The notes under the pieces were generated by a model. That model was not told the origin of the DNA. It was given only the letters and a program-made list of their open reading frames with translations, and searched no databases. A stretch of DNA of 64,000 nucleotides from the NCBI GenBank assembly GCA_036186865.1, contig AP025071.1:16366106-16430105 (forward strand). Reading direction: 5' to 3'. Every line of letters begins with the position of its first letter. The first letter of the stretch is position 1. The DNA is from Eustoma russellianum (Eukaryota; Streptophyta; Magnoliopsida; Gentianales; Gentianaceae). The translations under genes were made by a program, and so were the position numbers. Below are positions 25,214 through 36,918 of this stretch, piece by piece.

Positions 25214-26378
25214 ATGTCTCCACGACCTAGAGGAAGACCGCGTGCTGACAGACCTGCACAGTTACCCCCTCCTCCACGACCACAGATACCCCCGCAGACA
25301 GGATCTGTTCCATTTTACACTGAACAGGTGCCTCCACCCCCATAGCAACAGGGTCAGGGAGATTTTAAGCAGACTATTCTGCAAGCTTTGGTACAGATAG
25401 GACAGGCGGTAGGTAACAACGGCCACCAGAATCATGCGACGCCTCCACCGCCACCGCCACCACCTCCACCACAGCAGGGTACTCGTTTCTTTTACGGGGA
25501 ATTGAAGAAGGTCCGTATTCCTAACTTTGAAGGTGGATCTGACCCTGACATAGCCGAGAAATGGCTAAAAGAAGTACAGAATAATTTTGAGCTGATTCAA
25601 ATACCAGAGGAGATAAAAGCTCAGGTTATCAAGCCTTTTCTGACTGGTGAAGCCGATGAATGGTGGACCACTAATTTGCAGCATTTGCCAGCTCCAGTTA
25701 CTTAGGAACGATTTTTGAGAGAGTTCCGCAAATTCTACATTCCACCATCAGTTACCTTGAAGAAAATAGGGATGTTTGAGTCTCTAATGCAGACGTCAGG
25801 AATGACAGTGGCAGACTATTCCAACCGATTTACCGCATTGGGAAGATATGTTCCAGCAATTATGGGAGATGAACAACTGAAAATGATTAAGTTTGAAAGA
25901 GGACTGAACCCACGCATTCGCACCTGGATTGTGAATGCCAACCCGAAGGATTTTGGTGAATTGTTGGATGCCTGTTATCGAGTAGAAAGGGACATCATCA
26001 GGCGTGATTCTGACAGCCGAGGCAAAAGGCCCCAAGAGTTTGGAGATGGCCAATCCAGTAAGTGGACTAAGACTGCTAAAAGAGATGGTGGACGTGCACA
26101 TCAACCAAATTTTCAGCCACCGAAGCCACAACCTCCCCCACAGGTAGCTACGATACCTAAGTGTGCCACTTGTCAGCGACAACATAGGGGAGACTGTTTA
26201 TTGAAGACTGGAGCATGTTTCAATTGTGGAAAGACTGAACACATGATCAGAGATTGCCCTGAACCCAGGAAGGGACCCCAGAAGGCCGCACCTCAGCAGA
26301 GAGATGGCCCAAGGGCCAATGCCAGAGTACATGTGATGACAGATGAGGAGGTTCTGGAAGCCCCGGACGTTGTGACAG
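25214..26378 (+). pseudogene. Element T gag, first exon of gag-pol, with two amber stops
   Basis: Encodes Gag, which forms the virus-like particle and binds RNA. The ATG at 25214 starts MSPRPRGRPRADRP, preceding a proline-rich region with a run of nine prolines (about 25442-25470). The retrotransposon-gag domain follows: FEGGSDPDIAEKWL, EADEWW, VTLKKIGMFESL, GLNPRIRTW (about 25520-25940). The zinc knuckle CFNCGKTEHMIRDC lies at 26216-26257. In-frame TAG codons at 25343-25345 and 25703-25705 break an otherwise single frame. The frame runs on into the candidate intron and would stop at 26419 if unspliced. Splicing at 26378/26379 would join it to protease. Confidence 0.85.
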
Positions 26379-26455
26379 GTATAATTCATTTTGAAAAGTT
26401 TATGATATTATCTGCTTGATTTGGGATTGTATATTTGAATTATGAACTACCTCAG
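26379..26455 (+). other. Candidate intron 1 of T (77 bp, between gag and protease)
   Basis: Begins GTATAA after ACAG and ends CTACCTCAG. It is A/T-rich. Removing it joins frame-shifted gag and protease exactly, with the split codon G|GT. Left in, translation ends at 26419 after Gag only. Intron separation of gag from pol domains is established for plant Ogre/Tat elements; I do not know it as established for this lineage. A frameshifting deletion or insertion is the alternative, but the precise GT..AG borders favour an intron. Confidence 0.6.
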
Positions 26456-27297
26456 GTGTCATATTAACAAACAACATACCTGCCAACGTATTGTTTGATA
26501 GTGGTGCAAGCCATTCCTTTGTATCGAAAAGGTTTGCTAAGAACCTTCATAGTTGTCCGACTAGGCTGGATACGCCTTATCACGTTCAAGCAGCTGGTGA
26601 TCAAGTGATCATTTCACATCATATATATAAGAATTGCGAGATAGAAATGGTAGGACAGAAGTTCGAAGTTACCCTAATTCCTATACAGATTGGGGATTTC
26701 GACCTTATTCTAGGCATGGATTGGTTGTTCAAACACCATGCCTACATTGATTGTCGTGGTAAGCATGTGATGATTAAGGATCCAATGCGAGAGGAAGTGA
26801 TTTACCAAGGGAACTCCAAGATGAAAAAGATACCGCAGAATATTTATCTAACAGCAGCAAAAGCATTTCAATCACTGAAGAAGGGTAGCGAAGGATTTCT
26901 TGTGTATGCCCTTGGCAAAGATTCCGAGACCCTATCCATTGACAGTATCCCAGTAGTCAAGGAGTTCACAGATGTATTTCCAGCTGATCTACCCAGTTTG
27001 CCTCCGGACAGGGAGATTGAATTTGAGATTAATGTCGTTCCAGGAGCTGAACCAATCTCAAAGGCACCGTATAGAATGGCCCCAGCCGAATTAAAGGAAT
27101 TGAAATCACAGTTGCAAGAATTGATAGATAAGAAGTTTATACGGCCAAGTGTATCACCATGGGGAGCTCCAGTGTTGTTCGTTAAGAAGAAAGATGGCAG
27201 CATGCGACTCTGCATCGATTATCGAGAGCTGAATAAGATCACTATAAAAAATAGATATCCACTTCCTCGAATCGACGATTTGTTTGATCAATTAACG
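26456..27297 (+). CDS. Element T pol, protease and start of reverse transcriptase (second exon)
   Basis: An open frame of about 281 codons with no start codon of its own if intron 1 is real. The aspartic protease site LFDSGASHSFVS begins at about 26491, with the second half near LILGMDWL (about 26707-26730). The RT N-terminus follows, including SPWGAPVLFVKKKDGSMRLC and DYRELNKIT (27155-27243) and NRYPLPRIDDLFDQLT up to 27297. The protease cleaves the polyprotein and RT copies the element RNA. The frame meets stops inside the next candidate intron. No stop or frameshift lies within this piece. Confidence 0.88.
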
Positions 27298-27366
27298 GTA
27301 AGTAATTTAAATAATTACATAACAATTATATAACTATTATAAATATCAATATAATTTTTCGTACAG
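27298..27366 (+). other. Candidate intron 2 of T (69 bp, inside reverse transcriptase)
   Basis: Canonical borders GTAAGT and TTCGTACAG around a very A/T-rich 69 bp with in-frame TAA codons. It falls between FDQLT and GAKVFSKIDL, contiguous residues in every Ty3/gypsy RT I know, and phase 0 removal restores them exactly. The length is close to the lower limit for plant introns. Either splicing is needed to make RT, or this is a later insertion that mimics an intron. Confidence 0.65.
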
Positions 27367-29892
27367 GGAGCTAAAGTGTTCAGCAAGATTGACCTTCGCT
27401 CTGGTTACCATCAATTGAAGATCAAGTCGGAAGATATCGCTAAGACTGCTTTTCGTACAAGATATGGACATTATGAGTTTTTAGTAATGCCATTTGGATT
27501 GACCAACGCACCAGCCGCATTCATGGATTTAATGAACACAGTATTTCGGGATCAGTTGGATAAGTTCGTGGTGGTATTTATTGATGATATTCTAATATAC
27601 TCACCGGATGAAGAGACCCATGCAGAGCATCTAAGAATAACATTGAATGTATTAAAAGAGAAGCAGTTATATGCTAAACTCAGCAAGTGCGAATTTTGGC
27701 TCCATAGTGTTGCATTTTTGGGTCATGTTGTGTCTAAGGATGGTATCTCAGTAGATCCGAAAAAGATTGAGGCTATTACGGAATGGCCGAGGCCGACTAA
27801 TGTGACTGAGGTCAGGAGTTTCTTAGGACTGGCAGGTTATTATCGGAAGTTTGTTGAGGGATTTTCACGGATTGCAGTTCCATTAACTCGATTGACGCAA
27901 AAAAAGACGCGATATGATTGGACTTCTGATTGCGAACAGAGCTTCACCGAATTAAAGAAGAAATTGACATCGGCACCGGTATTAGCACAACCAATATCAG
28001 GAGAGGGATTCGTGGTTTATAGCGACGCATCGAAGAATGGACTAGGTTGTGTATTAATGCAGAAAGAACGAGTAATTGCATATGCGTCAAGACAGTTGAA
28101 ACCCTATGAACAGAATTATCCTACTCATGATCTTGAATTAGCGGCAGTTGTATGTGCGCTTAAAATATGGAGACATTATTTATACGGAGAGAGATGCGAA
28201 ATCTACATGGATCACAAGAGCCTGAAATATCTTTTCACCCAAAAAGAACTAAACATGAGGCAGCGAAGATGGTTGAAGTTGATGAAAGACTATGATCTCG
28301 CTATCCATTATCATCCGGGTAAGGCGAATAAAGTGGCAGATGCATTGAGTAGGAAGTCAAGCCATGCTAGGCAGACGCCTCTAGAGAGAGAGATAGCCGA
28401 GTTTGGATTGGATGTGGTTGACTCAACTGCAAATATTCTGGCTAAATTAATGATCACTCCCACTTTAATTGATAGGATTAAAGAGGCGCAGAAGAATGAT
28501 TCTGAGTTAATGAGCATTGTCAAGAAGTTTGAAGAACGACCGGTGAAAGATTTTCAGTTGCATAATGATGGCAGTCTTTGGTACAAAGAGAGATTGTGTG
28601 TACCAAACATTGATGGAATTAGAAGAGAGATCATGACGGAAGCTCACAACTCACGTTTATCTATACATCCGGGAGCAACAAAGATGTACCAGGATCTTAA
28701 AAGAAATTATTGGTGGAATGGCATGAAGCGTCACATTGCGGAGTTTGTGGAGAAATGTCATACTTGTCAACAAGTGAAAGCAGAACATCAGAGGCCGGCA
28801 GGACTATTACAGCCTTTAGAGATTCCGGAGTGGAAATGGGAGCATATTACGATGGATTTTGTTACTGGACTTCCTAAGACTCGCAATGGTAATGATGCGA
28901 TTTGGGTAATCGTGGATCGTCTCACTAAATCGGCATATTTCTTATCCATGTCAATCCAGACATCCATAGAAAAGCTGGTGAGTATGTATATGAATGAGAT
29001 AGTTAGCCTACATGGAACACCTATCAGTATCGTGTGCGATAGAGATCCACGTTTTACTTTGCGATTTTGGAAATCTTACCAAAATGCCATGGGTACCGAA
29101 CTCCGAATGAGTACAGCATTCCATCCGCAGACCGATGGACAGTCAGAACGTACCATACAAACATTGGAAGATATGCTACGCACTTGCACTTTAGATTTCA
29201 AAGTTAGCTGGGACAAATCAGTGAAGTTGATTGAATTCTCTTACAATAACAGCTATCACAGTTCTATAGGTATGGCACCATTTGAAGCATTATATGGAAG
29301 AAAGTGTCGATCTCCGTTGTACTGGGATGAGGTTGGCGAGAGAGCCATTATGGGCCCAGAACTGGTAGAACAGACATTGGGGAAGATTAAAATGATACGT
29401 GAAAGGTTGAAGGCTGCACAAGATCGAAGCAAAAGCTGGGCAGATACAAAGAGACGACCGATTGAGTTTGATGTGGGCGAGAAATTATATTTGCGAGTTT
29501 CACCGACCAAAGGCGTGAGTAGATTTGGAATTAAAGGAAAACTGAGCCCTAGATTTATTGGCCCTTATGAGATACTAGAGAAAGTTGGGACTGTTGCATA
29601 CCGGTTGGCCTTACCTCCTACATTATCTCAGGTTCATAATATGTTTTATGTATCCCAGTTACGACGATATGTACACGATCCGGATCATATACTGGAGCAG
29701 CAACCCGTGACTATTAAAGATGACGTTACGTATGAAGAAGTTCCCATACGGATTGTGGACCGTAAGGAGCAAGTGTTAAGGAGACGGACAATTTCATTTG
29801 TGAAAGTACAATGGAGTAATCATACTGAACGAGAAGCGACTTGGGAGCCGGAACAGCAAATGCAGAAACAATATCCACAACTCTTTGTATGA
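27367..29892 (+). CDS. Element T pol, RT-RNase H-integrase-chromodomain (third exon)
   Basis: About 841 codons, uninterrupted. Counting from GTG 27376 (as residue 1): the RT catalytic FIDD is at 68-71. RNase H starts at YSDAS (215) and ends near ADALSRK (327). The integrase zinc finger has H424, H431, C461 and C464. The integrase core has D494, D555 and E591, with 35 residues between the last two as expected. A C-terminal chromodomain-like segment (VPIRIVDRKEQ..FVKVQW..EATWEPE, about 760-836) ends the frame. Chromodomains guide integration to particular chromatin. All key residues are present, so this enzyme module could be functional if spliced and if gag is supplied elsewhere. Confidence 0.92.
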   Translation, partial: GAKVFSKIDLRSGYHQLKIKSEDIAKTAFRTRYGHYEFLVMPFGLTNAPAAFMDLMNTVFRDQLDKFVVVFIDDILIYSPDEETHAEHLRITLNVLKEKQLYAKLSKCEFWLHSVAFLGHVVSKDGISVDPKKIEAITEWPRPTNVTEVRSFLGLAGYYRKFVEGFSRIAVPLTRLTQKKTRYDWTSDCEQSFTELKKKLTSAPVLAQPISGEGFVVYSDASKNGLGCVLMQKERVIAYASRQLKPYEQNYPTHDLELAAVVCALKIWRHYLYGERCEIYMDHKSLKYLFTQKELNMRQRRWLKLMKDYDLAIHYHPGKANKVADALSRKSSHARQTPLEREIAEFGLDVVDSTANILAKLMITPTLIDRIKEAQKNDSELMSIVKKFEERPVKDFQLHNDGSLWYKERLCVPNIDGIRREIMTEAHNSRLSIHPGATKMYQDLKRNYWWNGMKRHIAEFVEKCHTCQQVKAEHQRPAGLLQPLEIPEWKWEHITMDFVTGLPKTRNGNDAIWVIVDRLTKSAYFLSMSIQTSIEKLVSMYMNEIVSLHGTPISIVCDRDPRFTLRFWKSYQNAMGTELRMSTAFHPQTDGQSERTIQTLEDMLRTCTLDFKVSWDKSVKLIEFSYNNSYHSSIGMAPFEALYGRKCRSPLYWDEVGERAIMGPELVEQTLGKIKMIRERLKAAQDRSKSWADTKRRPIEFDVGEKLYLRVSPTKGVSRFGIKGKLSPRFIGPYEILEKVGTVAYRLALPPTLSQVHNMFYVSQLRRYVHDPDHILEQQPVTIKDDVTYEEVPIRIVDRKEQVLRRRTISFVKVQWSNHTEREATWEPEQQMQKQYPQLFV

Positions 29893-29898
29893 GGTACG

Positions 29899-29937
29899 TA
29901 AGTTTCGAGGACGAAACTTTTTATAAGGGGGGGAGAA
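29899..29937 (+). other. T polypurine tract and preceding hairpin
   Basis: A hairpin with arms AAGTTTCG and CGAAACTT around AGGA, then a T-rich gap, then the polypurine tract AAGGGGGGGAGAA (29925-29937) abutting the 3' LTR. It lies just after the pol stop at 29892. Confidence 0.85.
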
Positions 29938-31126
29938 TGTTACAGCCCGGAAAACTCGTTATGTAGTATCAACCTCCGATACCGTAAACATAATCTCATA
30001 GGTGTACGATTTATTAGCAAATATATCATAAATGTTTGAATCCACACAATAAAAGCTCAAATTAACTTAGTTAGTAACAACTTAAACTATTAGTATAAAT
30101 TAAATCAAAAAGAAATACATGACACAACAATATTATACTACCTTAAATAAAAAGAAAATAAAATGCATACATGAAAGAAAAAAGAAAAGGAAAATGAAAA
30201 AGAAGGTGAAGACAACTTGTCTCACACATTAAACACTTGGCATAAAAAAATAGCATGCTTAGGAATCTTGTCATAAAACCCATTCATTACACCCATACTT
30301 GTCTAAAGGTTGTCTCCCACCCCATTCCTCCACCAACATGGCCGGCCACCCCCTTAGAAAGGTAGGGTATTATTTCTTCTTTAATCTCTCACATAATTGC
30401 ATCTTCAACCAACCAATTTCATACTACCTCCAAGGAAAAATCTCAAGAACACTCCAACACCCCCCTTAGTTCCATATAGGCCGAAAGTTTGGTCTTCAAC
30501 AAGGAGAAGATTTTCTTCTCCTTTCTTCATACCAATATCACTCGAATCAAATATCATGAACACTCAATCAACCAAGAAAGATTCAAGAAGGTTGTAGCAT
30601 CTAGAATCAAAAGCAATCAAGGTAAGAACTTTATGAAGTTTAAGTTTGATTCTTCTATACTTAGTTTTATAAGTTGCTCACTAACCCTCCTTTTAAACCC
30701 TAAAAACCATGTATACTTAGGAGGAAGGAAGAAGAACTCTCTTCCAAACCAAGTGAAGGAAACATCTTCTAAGTGTAAGAAAGGTGAACCAAGGCAAGTA
30801 CTCTTCCTAGATCCTTCATGACTTTACAATTCACAAGTATTTATGTTTATATCAAAATTGGATCATCATGTAGTATGTTCAAGACTCCCTTTTCAAGAAA
30901 GTATAGATCTATATTTGAGTGTTAAGTATATACATATATACACTATATAAACACGCACACTAAATACATATATATACACTATATATAAGCACGCATACAT
31001 ATATACATATTATAAGTATGTATGTTGATATATATATATATATGTATAAGTGTATAGATCTACATATAAGTATGTATAGATGTATAAATGTATATTTATA
31101 TACACATTTGGTTTTGAGTATCAATG

Positions 31127-31158
<32 letters not shown>

Positions 31159-33429
31159 TTCGGTTTTTTTGATGTATAATATATACACACATACGGTTTA
31201 TATATATATACACATGCATAGGTGTATAGATCTATGTATGTACATATACGGATCTATATGTATATATGCATATGTGTAATATATATTTTAAAGAGAGGAA
31301 ATGAATAAGTATTGGTGTACTACATACTATATAGTAAAAAAAAAGATTTTATAAGTGCATATATAGTATATATACATATTCGGCCTTAGGGCCTTGATGA
31401 CAAAATGATTTCATAATATTTTGTACAAGTATATATATGTATATATGATGAATATGTTAAGCTATGAAAATGAATAAGTTTTGGATGTTATATAATATAT
31501 CACAAAATGACTTATATATGTATATATTATGTATATATATGTTCGGCCCTTAGGCCTTATTAACAAAGATGATTTCATCATATTTTTATAAGTATATATG
31601 TATATATGATGAATATGTTAAGATATGAAAATGAATAAGTTTTGGATATTACATAATATATCACAAAATGACTTATATATGTATATATTATGTATATATA
31701 TGTTCGGCCCTTAGGCCTTATTAACAAAGATGATTTCATCATATTTTTATAAGTATATATGTATATATAATGAATATGTTAAGATATGAAAGTAGGCTAA
31801 GTATGTAATTTATGTATTATGTTATGAAAAGTAAAAAACATAAATAGTTCACATTTATGTGTGCGTAAGTATAAGACTACTAACTTTTACAATGTACGTA
31901 CATGATATGTTATATGTTATATATACTAACATAATAGATTATGATAAGATGTAAGTTATGAAATCTTAATATGAAATGTTAAGATAATTAGAAAATTCAT
32001 ATTGTAAGCAATTAAGTTATGAATTGTGATATGCATGTATGGAATAGATGTATCAAATTATTGTGAGATGATAGTTAAGAAAAATGGGCTGTTTTGGTGT
32101 TATGGCCGAATGGCCAATATTGGGTGATGAAAATAGTATTTGTTTAAGTTGTGATGTGTAGAAGGAAAATAAGTACTTGATGATGCTACAAAATGTAGAA
32201 GAACCAAAAGTATCCTCATATGTTTGTCTCATGTTGCATGAAAACAAGATTTGCAAAGTTATGTTGTCACATCTCATGTTTTGAAAATTCATATGTATAG
32301 GAATAATAAACACGAGACGAATGATTCCGATGAGACACGATATGTTATGTTATGTTCATGATCATGATTATGTTATGTTATGTTGAAGCGCTGTCCTGAC
32401 ATCGGGACCGGAGTGGTAGGTGTCAGGGGCCCATGTTTACGTTATGGCTGGGTGTAACACCGGGTCTGGGACACGGGATCTCAGTCATAATGCGTCACCG
32501 TTAGCACATGTACCGATGTTCATATGTTATGTTGTACATGTACTAGATGGGGAATCATTCGACATGTCGTGCGTTATTATTCTTATGAAAAGTGCTATAG
32601 CCAACGATGAAAATGTTATGTCTTCATGTCATGAAAATGTTCTGTTATGCAAGTTATGAAAATCATGTCATGTTTACGAAAAGTCATTTTTGAAAAGCTA
32701 TGTTTGATGCATCACGTCATGATCATGTCCCTTGTGTGAGGATTAGAATAATTGTACGAACATTATGCCTTAAGACGATTAAGGAAGATCATACACGTAG
32801 ATGTGATGAATGCAAGTTATGACCTTAGCATAAGATGGATTAGTAATCAAGTACGGAAGGTAGATTAAGGATATGCTGAGGAAGAATGATATGACCTCTC
32901 AGGTATGAGGTAAAATCTTATGTTCTGTTTTATCCTTATATATAATGCTGTCATTTATAAATGGAGATGTAATTACATTGTTACTTTATTACTACTTGCC
33001 TTTCCATGTATGATCCACATGAAGTATCTATAAAGAATACTTGATGAGCGATTAAAAGATGGTGGTTATCGCTCATACTTGCCTCTTAACATTTCAGAGA
33101 ACAGGGACCCTGATGCCGTGTTCATTGAGGAGGAACCCCAGTTAGAGTATCCATGAGCAAAGATGTAGGCTGAAGCCAAGTACCTGTTGTGTGAGCTTTA
33201 TTTTATGGTGATGTAATAAAGTTATCGTGAGAGACTGTATTTGTGATTGTGTGGATTTGGAATGGTTTGTAATAATATTATGTGTCGTGAGCTTATTGCA
33301 AGTTGCTTCCGCTATATCGATTACAATTCATGTTGATATGCACATGTATGATATCGACGCCTTGTACTTTATGAGTAGAGTACGGCGGGTGCACTGAACC
33401 GGAACTCTGGTTTCGGGCGGGGCGCTACA
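29938..33429 (+). repeat. Element T, 3' LTR (3492 bp)
   Basis: Nearly identical to the 5' LTR but about 150 bp longer, mainly because of a 161-bp tandem duplication (31447-31607 and 31608-31768). It ends GGGGCGCTACA. The same stem-loop module, TATA-like box and AATAAA are present. Confidence 0.92.
31447..31768. repeat. 161-bp tandem duplication in T 3' LTR
   Basis: Two units, each starting GATGAATATGTTAAG, at 31447 and 31608. The 5' LTR has one unit only, so the event followed insertion or the last reverse transcription. It contains TATATGTATATA tracts that favour slippage. Confidence 0.85.
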
Positions 33430-33630
33430 ATATCGATTTAGATTTCCTAGACATTTGTATCAATGATGATGATTATTTTATCGAGGGTTTTTAGTTTATG
33501 TCTTCCTCTGACATCGATTTACGTTATTGTGATGACGTGTAATTGAATTGTATAGACGCTTTGTATTCTCCTTAGCGAGATACGGCAGGTGAGTCGTTTC
33601 GAGTACTAGGGCTCGGGACGGGTCGCTACA
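33430..33630 (+). repeat. Element A, LTR-A (end part)
   Basis: Resumes LTR-A after T, matching LTR-B from 38136, and ends GGGTCGCTACA. With the first part LTR-A is about 2.94 kb, close to LTR-B (2959 bp) and LTR-C (2897 bp, which has a small deletion near 45928). Confidence 0.9.
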
Positions 33631-35377
33631 GTTGGTATCAGAGCATGGCTCTAGATCCACGGCGGAAGCATAGATTTAGGCTATGATCTTAGAAATTAAG
33701 TCACGATTCTGCCCTAAGTCATGATCTTATATATAAGTGACGATTTCGATTAAGCGTGATCTTGGACGTAAGTACCGATTTTTAGTCGTAGGCACTAATT
33801 ATATATTAAGTATGTTATTGAAAATAAGACGTGGCCTTAGAAGTTAAGTGATGGTTTTGCCCGTAAGTTACGCTTTTACATTTAAGGAATGACGATACGC
33901 AATATCGGCTCTAGAAATTAAATAGTGATCTAAACATCAGATGATGCTTTGAACATAAGTACTGATCTTAGTCATAAGTTGTGATTGTATTCTAAGCATT
34001 GAACATAGAAATAAGTAATGACTTTAGACGTAAGAAATGATGATACCAAATATCGATTCTAAAAATAAGTCATGACATTAGACCTAAGTGATGATCGGAT
34101 AAGGAATATGCTCGCGTATACCTAGGGCACTCCATACGACTCTGAACTATTTACCTTACTTAAGTGTTGATTTTAACCATTTGTGTAATTCCTTCGATTC
34201 GACCTCTGCAAACCCGGTACCATTATGATAAATGAAGCAGATTCACGCCTCTACCTTGACAGTAGTTTCAGAACGTGACTAGGTCTAAGTTGGAATCGTA
34301 GTTCCTAAGAAATGATCTATAGTAAAACAAATTATTAAGACAAGGATTTATTAGCGTTATGATCAGTAGAGTTGAGCAAAGAATATCGTACAAAGGGGAT
34401 TATAGCTATAATTAAGATGCTGAATTTTAGAGTATCAAATAAGTCAAAGATATTAGTCCTATTAGAGATATTGATTGATAGTGATAAGCGAGCAATACTA
34501 AAATAAGTACAGTGGAATAACAAGTTTAAGTGTTGATTCATAGGAGCACCTAAGTTTTGATGTATCGAATAGGCTTGAATCGATATAGAGTAAGCATTAA
34601 CAAGTAGTGGGTGCTTTTCAGATGAGATCTAAGTAAATTAGCATTAGCAGTTGAAATAACTATGTAATGAAGTACGGTGTATCAGCATGGTGAGCGGAAG
34701 CATGGTGGATAAGAATGACCTAAGTCGATCAATATTTAGTGTGTCATACTAGGATCGAACAACTTAAGTGAAAGAATATAAGAAACGATACATATGTGGA
34801 CTTGTCAGTGACATTAAGGGGGAGTGATGGATGCATATTGGAGGACTTGACGGATATTTCGGATGATTATGTAACTAGGAGATGAATCATATATGATGAA
34901 ATTAAGAATATGAAATCGTAGATTGCAATATGTTGAATGATACACGTCAATTAGTGTAAATAGAAGTTTATAAGTTGTAATTGTAGAGAATTAAGTTAAA
35001 GATTGTAGTACACCCAAGAACTGATGTTAGAAGGCTGCTGATGACCACAGATATGAGTACGTTATAAACAGACGATTGTGGATGGAACTCCCGGTGTGAT
35101 GACAATATCCTTACGTTTGATCTTAGAGTTTTAAGAAGATAGGTTATGATCTTAAATAATCGGAGAACAATGAACCTAGAATTACCCTGTAGGCGTACAA
35201 GGAATGATTTGGAGGCCTTAACCATGATAAGGAAGTGAATGTTTAACGTATCGGAATACGCAATGGGGGTTTAGTACGCTCATTATCTTGGTGGATGGAT
35301 CATGTAGAGCTATACTAGGTCACTAACTACGTCATACGCAAGTTTCGAGGACGAAACTTATTGTAAGGGGGGAGGTA
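33631..35377 (+). other. Element A, interior 1: non-coding, with degenerate ~20-bp repeats
   Basis: About 1.75 kb between LTR-A and LTR-B without a reading frame longer than chance. The first ~450 bp (33672-34115) is filled with variants of ATAAGT.ATGATCTTAGA at irregular 18-25-bp spacing. The end has the hairpin AGTTTCG..CGAAACT and a polypurine tract GTAAGGGGGGAGGTA before LTR-B. Replication and packaging would need proteins from another element. Confidence 0.85.
33633..33644 (+). other. Primer-binding site of A, interior 1
   Basis: TGGTATCAGAGC two bases after LTR-A. The equivalent site after LTR-B (38339-38350) reads TTGTATCAGAGC, so one of the key pairing bases is lost there. Confidence 0.9.
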
Positions 35378-36918
35378 TGTCATACCCCGTGCCCCGGGGT
35401 TACCAAGGAAAAAATTAATATTAATGATAATAATAAGAAAAATAATCCCAAGTTACCTATCATAATTAGAATAGGAAACGGGAAGGAATAAAGATAAAGC
35501 CTAACTAATAGATAAACTCCTAAGATACCTAAGAATATACCATATAATACCTCATTCTATATCTATTTAAACCAACATAAATCAACCCTAAACACACACC
35601 CAAAACCCTCGGCAGCCACCTTATTTCTCCTGCCGCCTAAATTCTTCCTCAAATATTTAACTTATGCAGCCAACAATTATTTTCCCAAAAATTCAAGCCT
35701 CCAATCTTCATATTTTAAACTAGCAGCAGCCCTACTTATTTTCTCCAAAATACCAGCCACTGCCGCCACACGTAGGAAGCAAAAGCAAATAATTTCTTCA
35801 ACCGTTCAATTCGTTTTTTCATATGTCGCGAGTAATTGAGACACGAGGCAAGTATCCTTGCTATATTTACTATGTTTTTATAAAGTTATTATGCTATTTT
35901 TGTATCAAAATGGATCATACATACGTAATTGTGATTTGCATATATTGTTGTTTATACATATGTAATTGTCGTATCTACGAAGGGAATATAAATGTGTGTG
36001 TATATGTACGATTTAATTGAATGGTTAACGTGATATGTGCAGTTGTGTGTAAAATATATATACATATGCATATGCTTCAGTTGTGTGTAAAATGCATGGC
36101 GTCCCTGTGATCATTTAGGCAAAAAGCAAAGGTTCTTTCTTTTCACAAACTGTGTATTTCTTTCATGGTAAATGTGTGCATAAATTAATTTGTGCTTGGT
36201 TGATTTATGTGTATTACATGTATGTGGGTTTCCTTTTTGTTTACGTACTGTGAGTTTATATGGAAGGAGATTGCCGCTGCCCTGCTTGAGTGTATAGTAT
36301 TTATATTAAGGCAAAGAAATTATCATATGTTATTTTATATGGATTATTGGATGATTTTTGGAACTATGTGATTTCGTGTAATTGACGGATTGAGCATGTT
36401 TATGGTCATATATGTGAAACTGACTGAGAATGATGAAAATTGATGGATTATGGTAGAAAAAGATAAATTGAACCGAAAGCAAATCGGATTAATGGAAATT
36501 AGGGTTTTTGTGGTTGAAAGAGTTTAATTATATAACAATGTAGAAAACTGTTTTAGTATTTTATTTTCGGATTAAATATTTAACTATTGTAATAAAAAGT
36601 TTTTTTAATAATTATAGATATATATTATGTGATTTTCGTTTTTAAATATATGTTAATTATATAAACTGTTTTTCAATAAAATTAAATAGTTAGTTATTTT
36701 AGTTTCATATAAAAAACATAAATAATTATAAAAACTGTTTTCGGATAGAATTATATATTTATTTATATTATTTTCAAGATTTAAAACTATATAAAATTAT
36801 ATGAACTATTTTTATATATGATTATAAAATTACTTATGTTATTTTCAGATTTAAAATTATATATAAAGTGAGTTGTTTTCCAGTAGCATTATGTAGTGTC
36901 TTATACTATTTTCGAATT

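Larger units (their letters stand above)
21595..33429 (+). mobile_element. Element T: near-complete Ty3/gypsy Tekay/Del-like chromovirus
   Basis: 5' LTR 21595-24932, primer site 24935-24946, gag-pol 25214-29892 with two intron-like gaps, polypurine tract 29925-29937, 3' LTR 29938-33429. The target copies are gtatc (21590-21594) and atatc (33430-33434), one mismatch; LTR-B at 38131 shows the empty site. The two LTRs are nearly identical by eye apart from a 161-bp duplication and a few small indels, so T is among the youngest insertions. The chromodomain-type C-terminus places it with chromoviruses; Tekay/Del is my best placement from family knowledge. Confidence 0.92.

Noticed and set aside
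34335..34541. A minus-strand 68-codon frame in A interior 1, repeated at 39041-39247
   Set aside because: It is repeated only through the array duplication, has no domain, and the interior is otherwise non-coding. It opposes the element's transcription direction.
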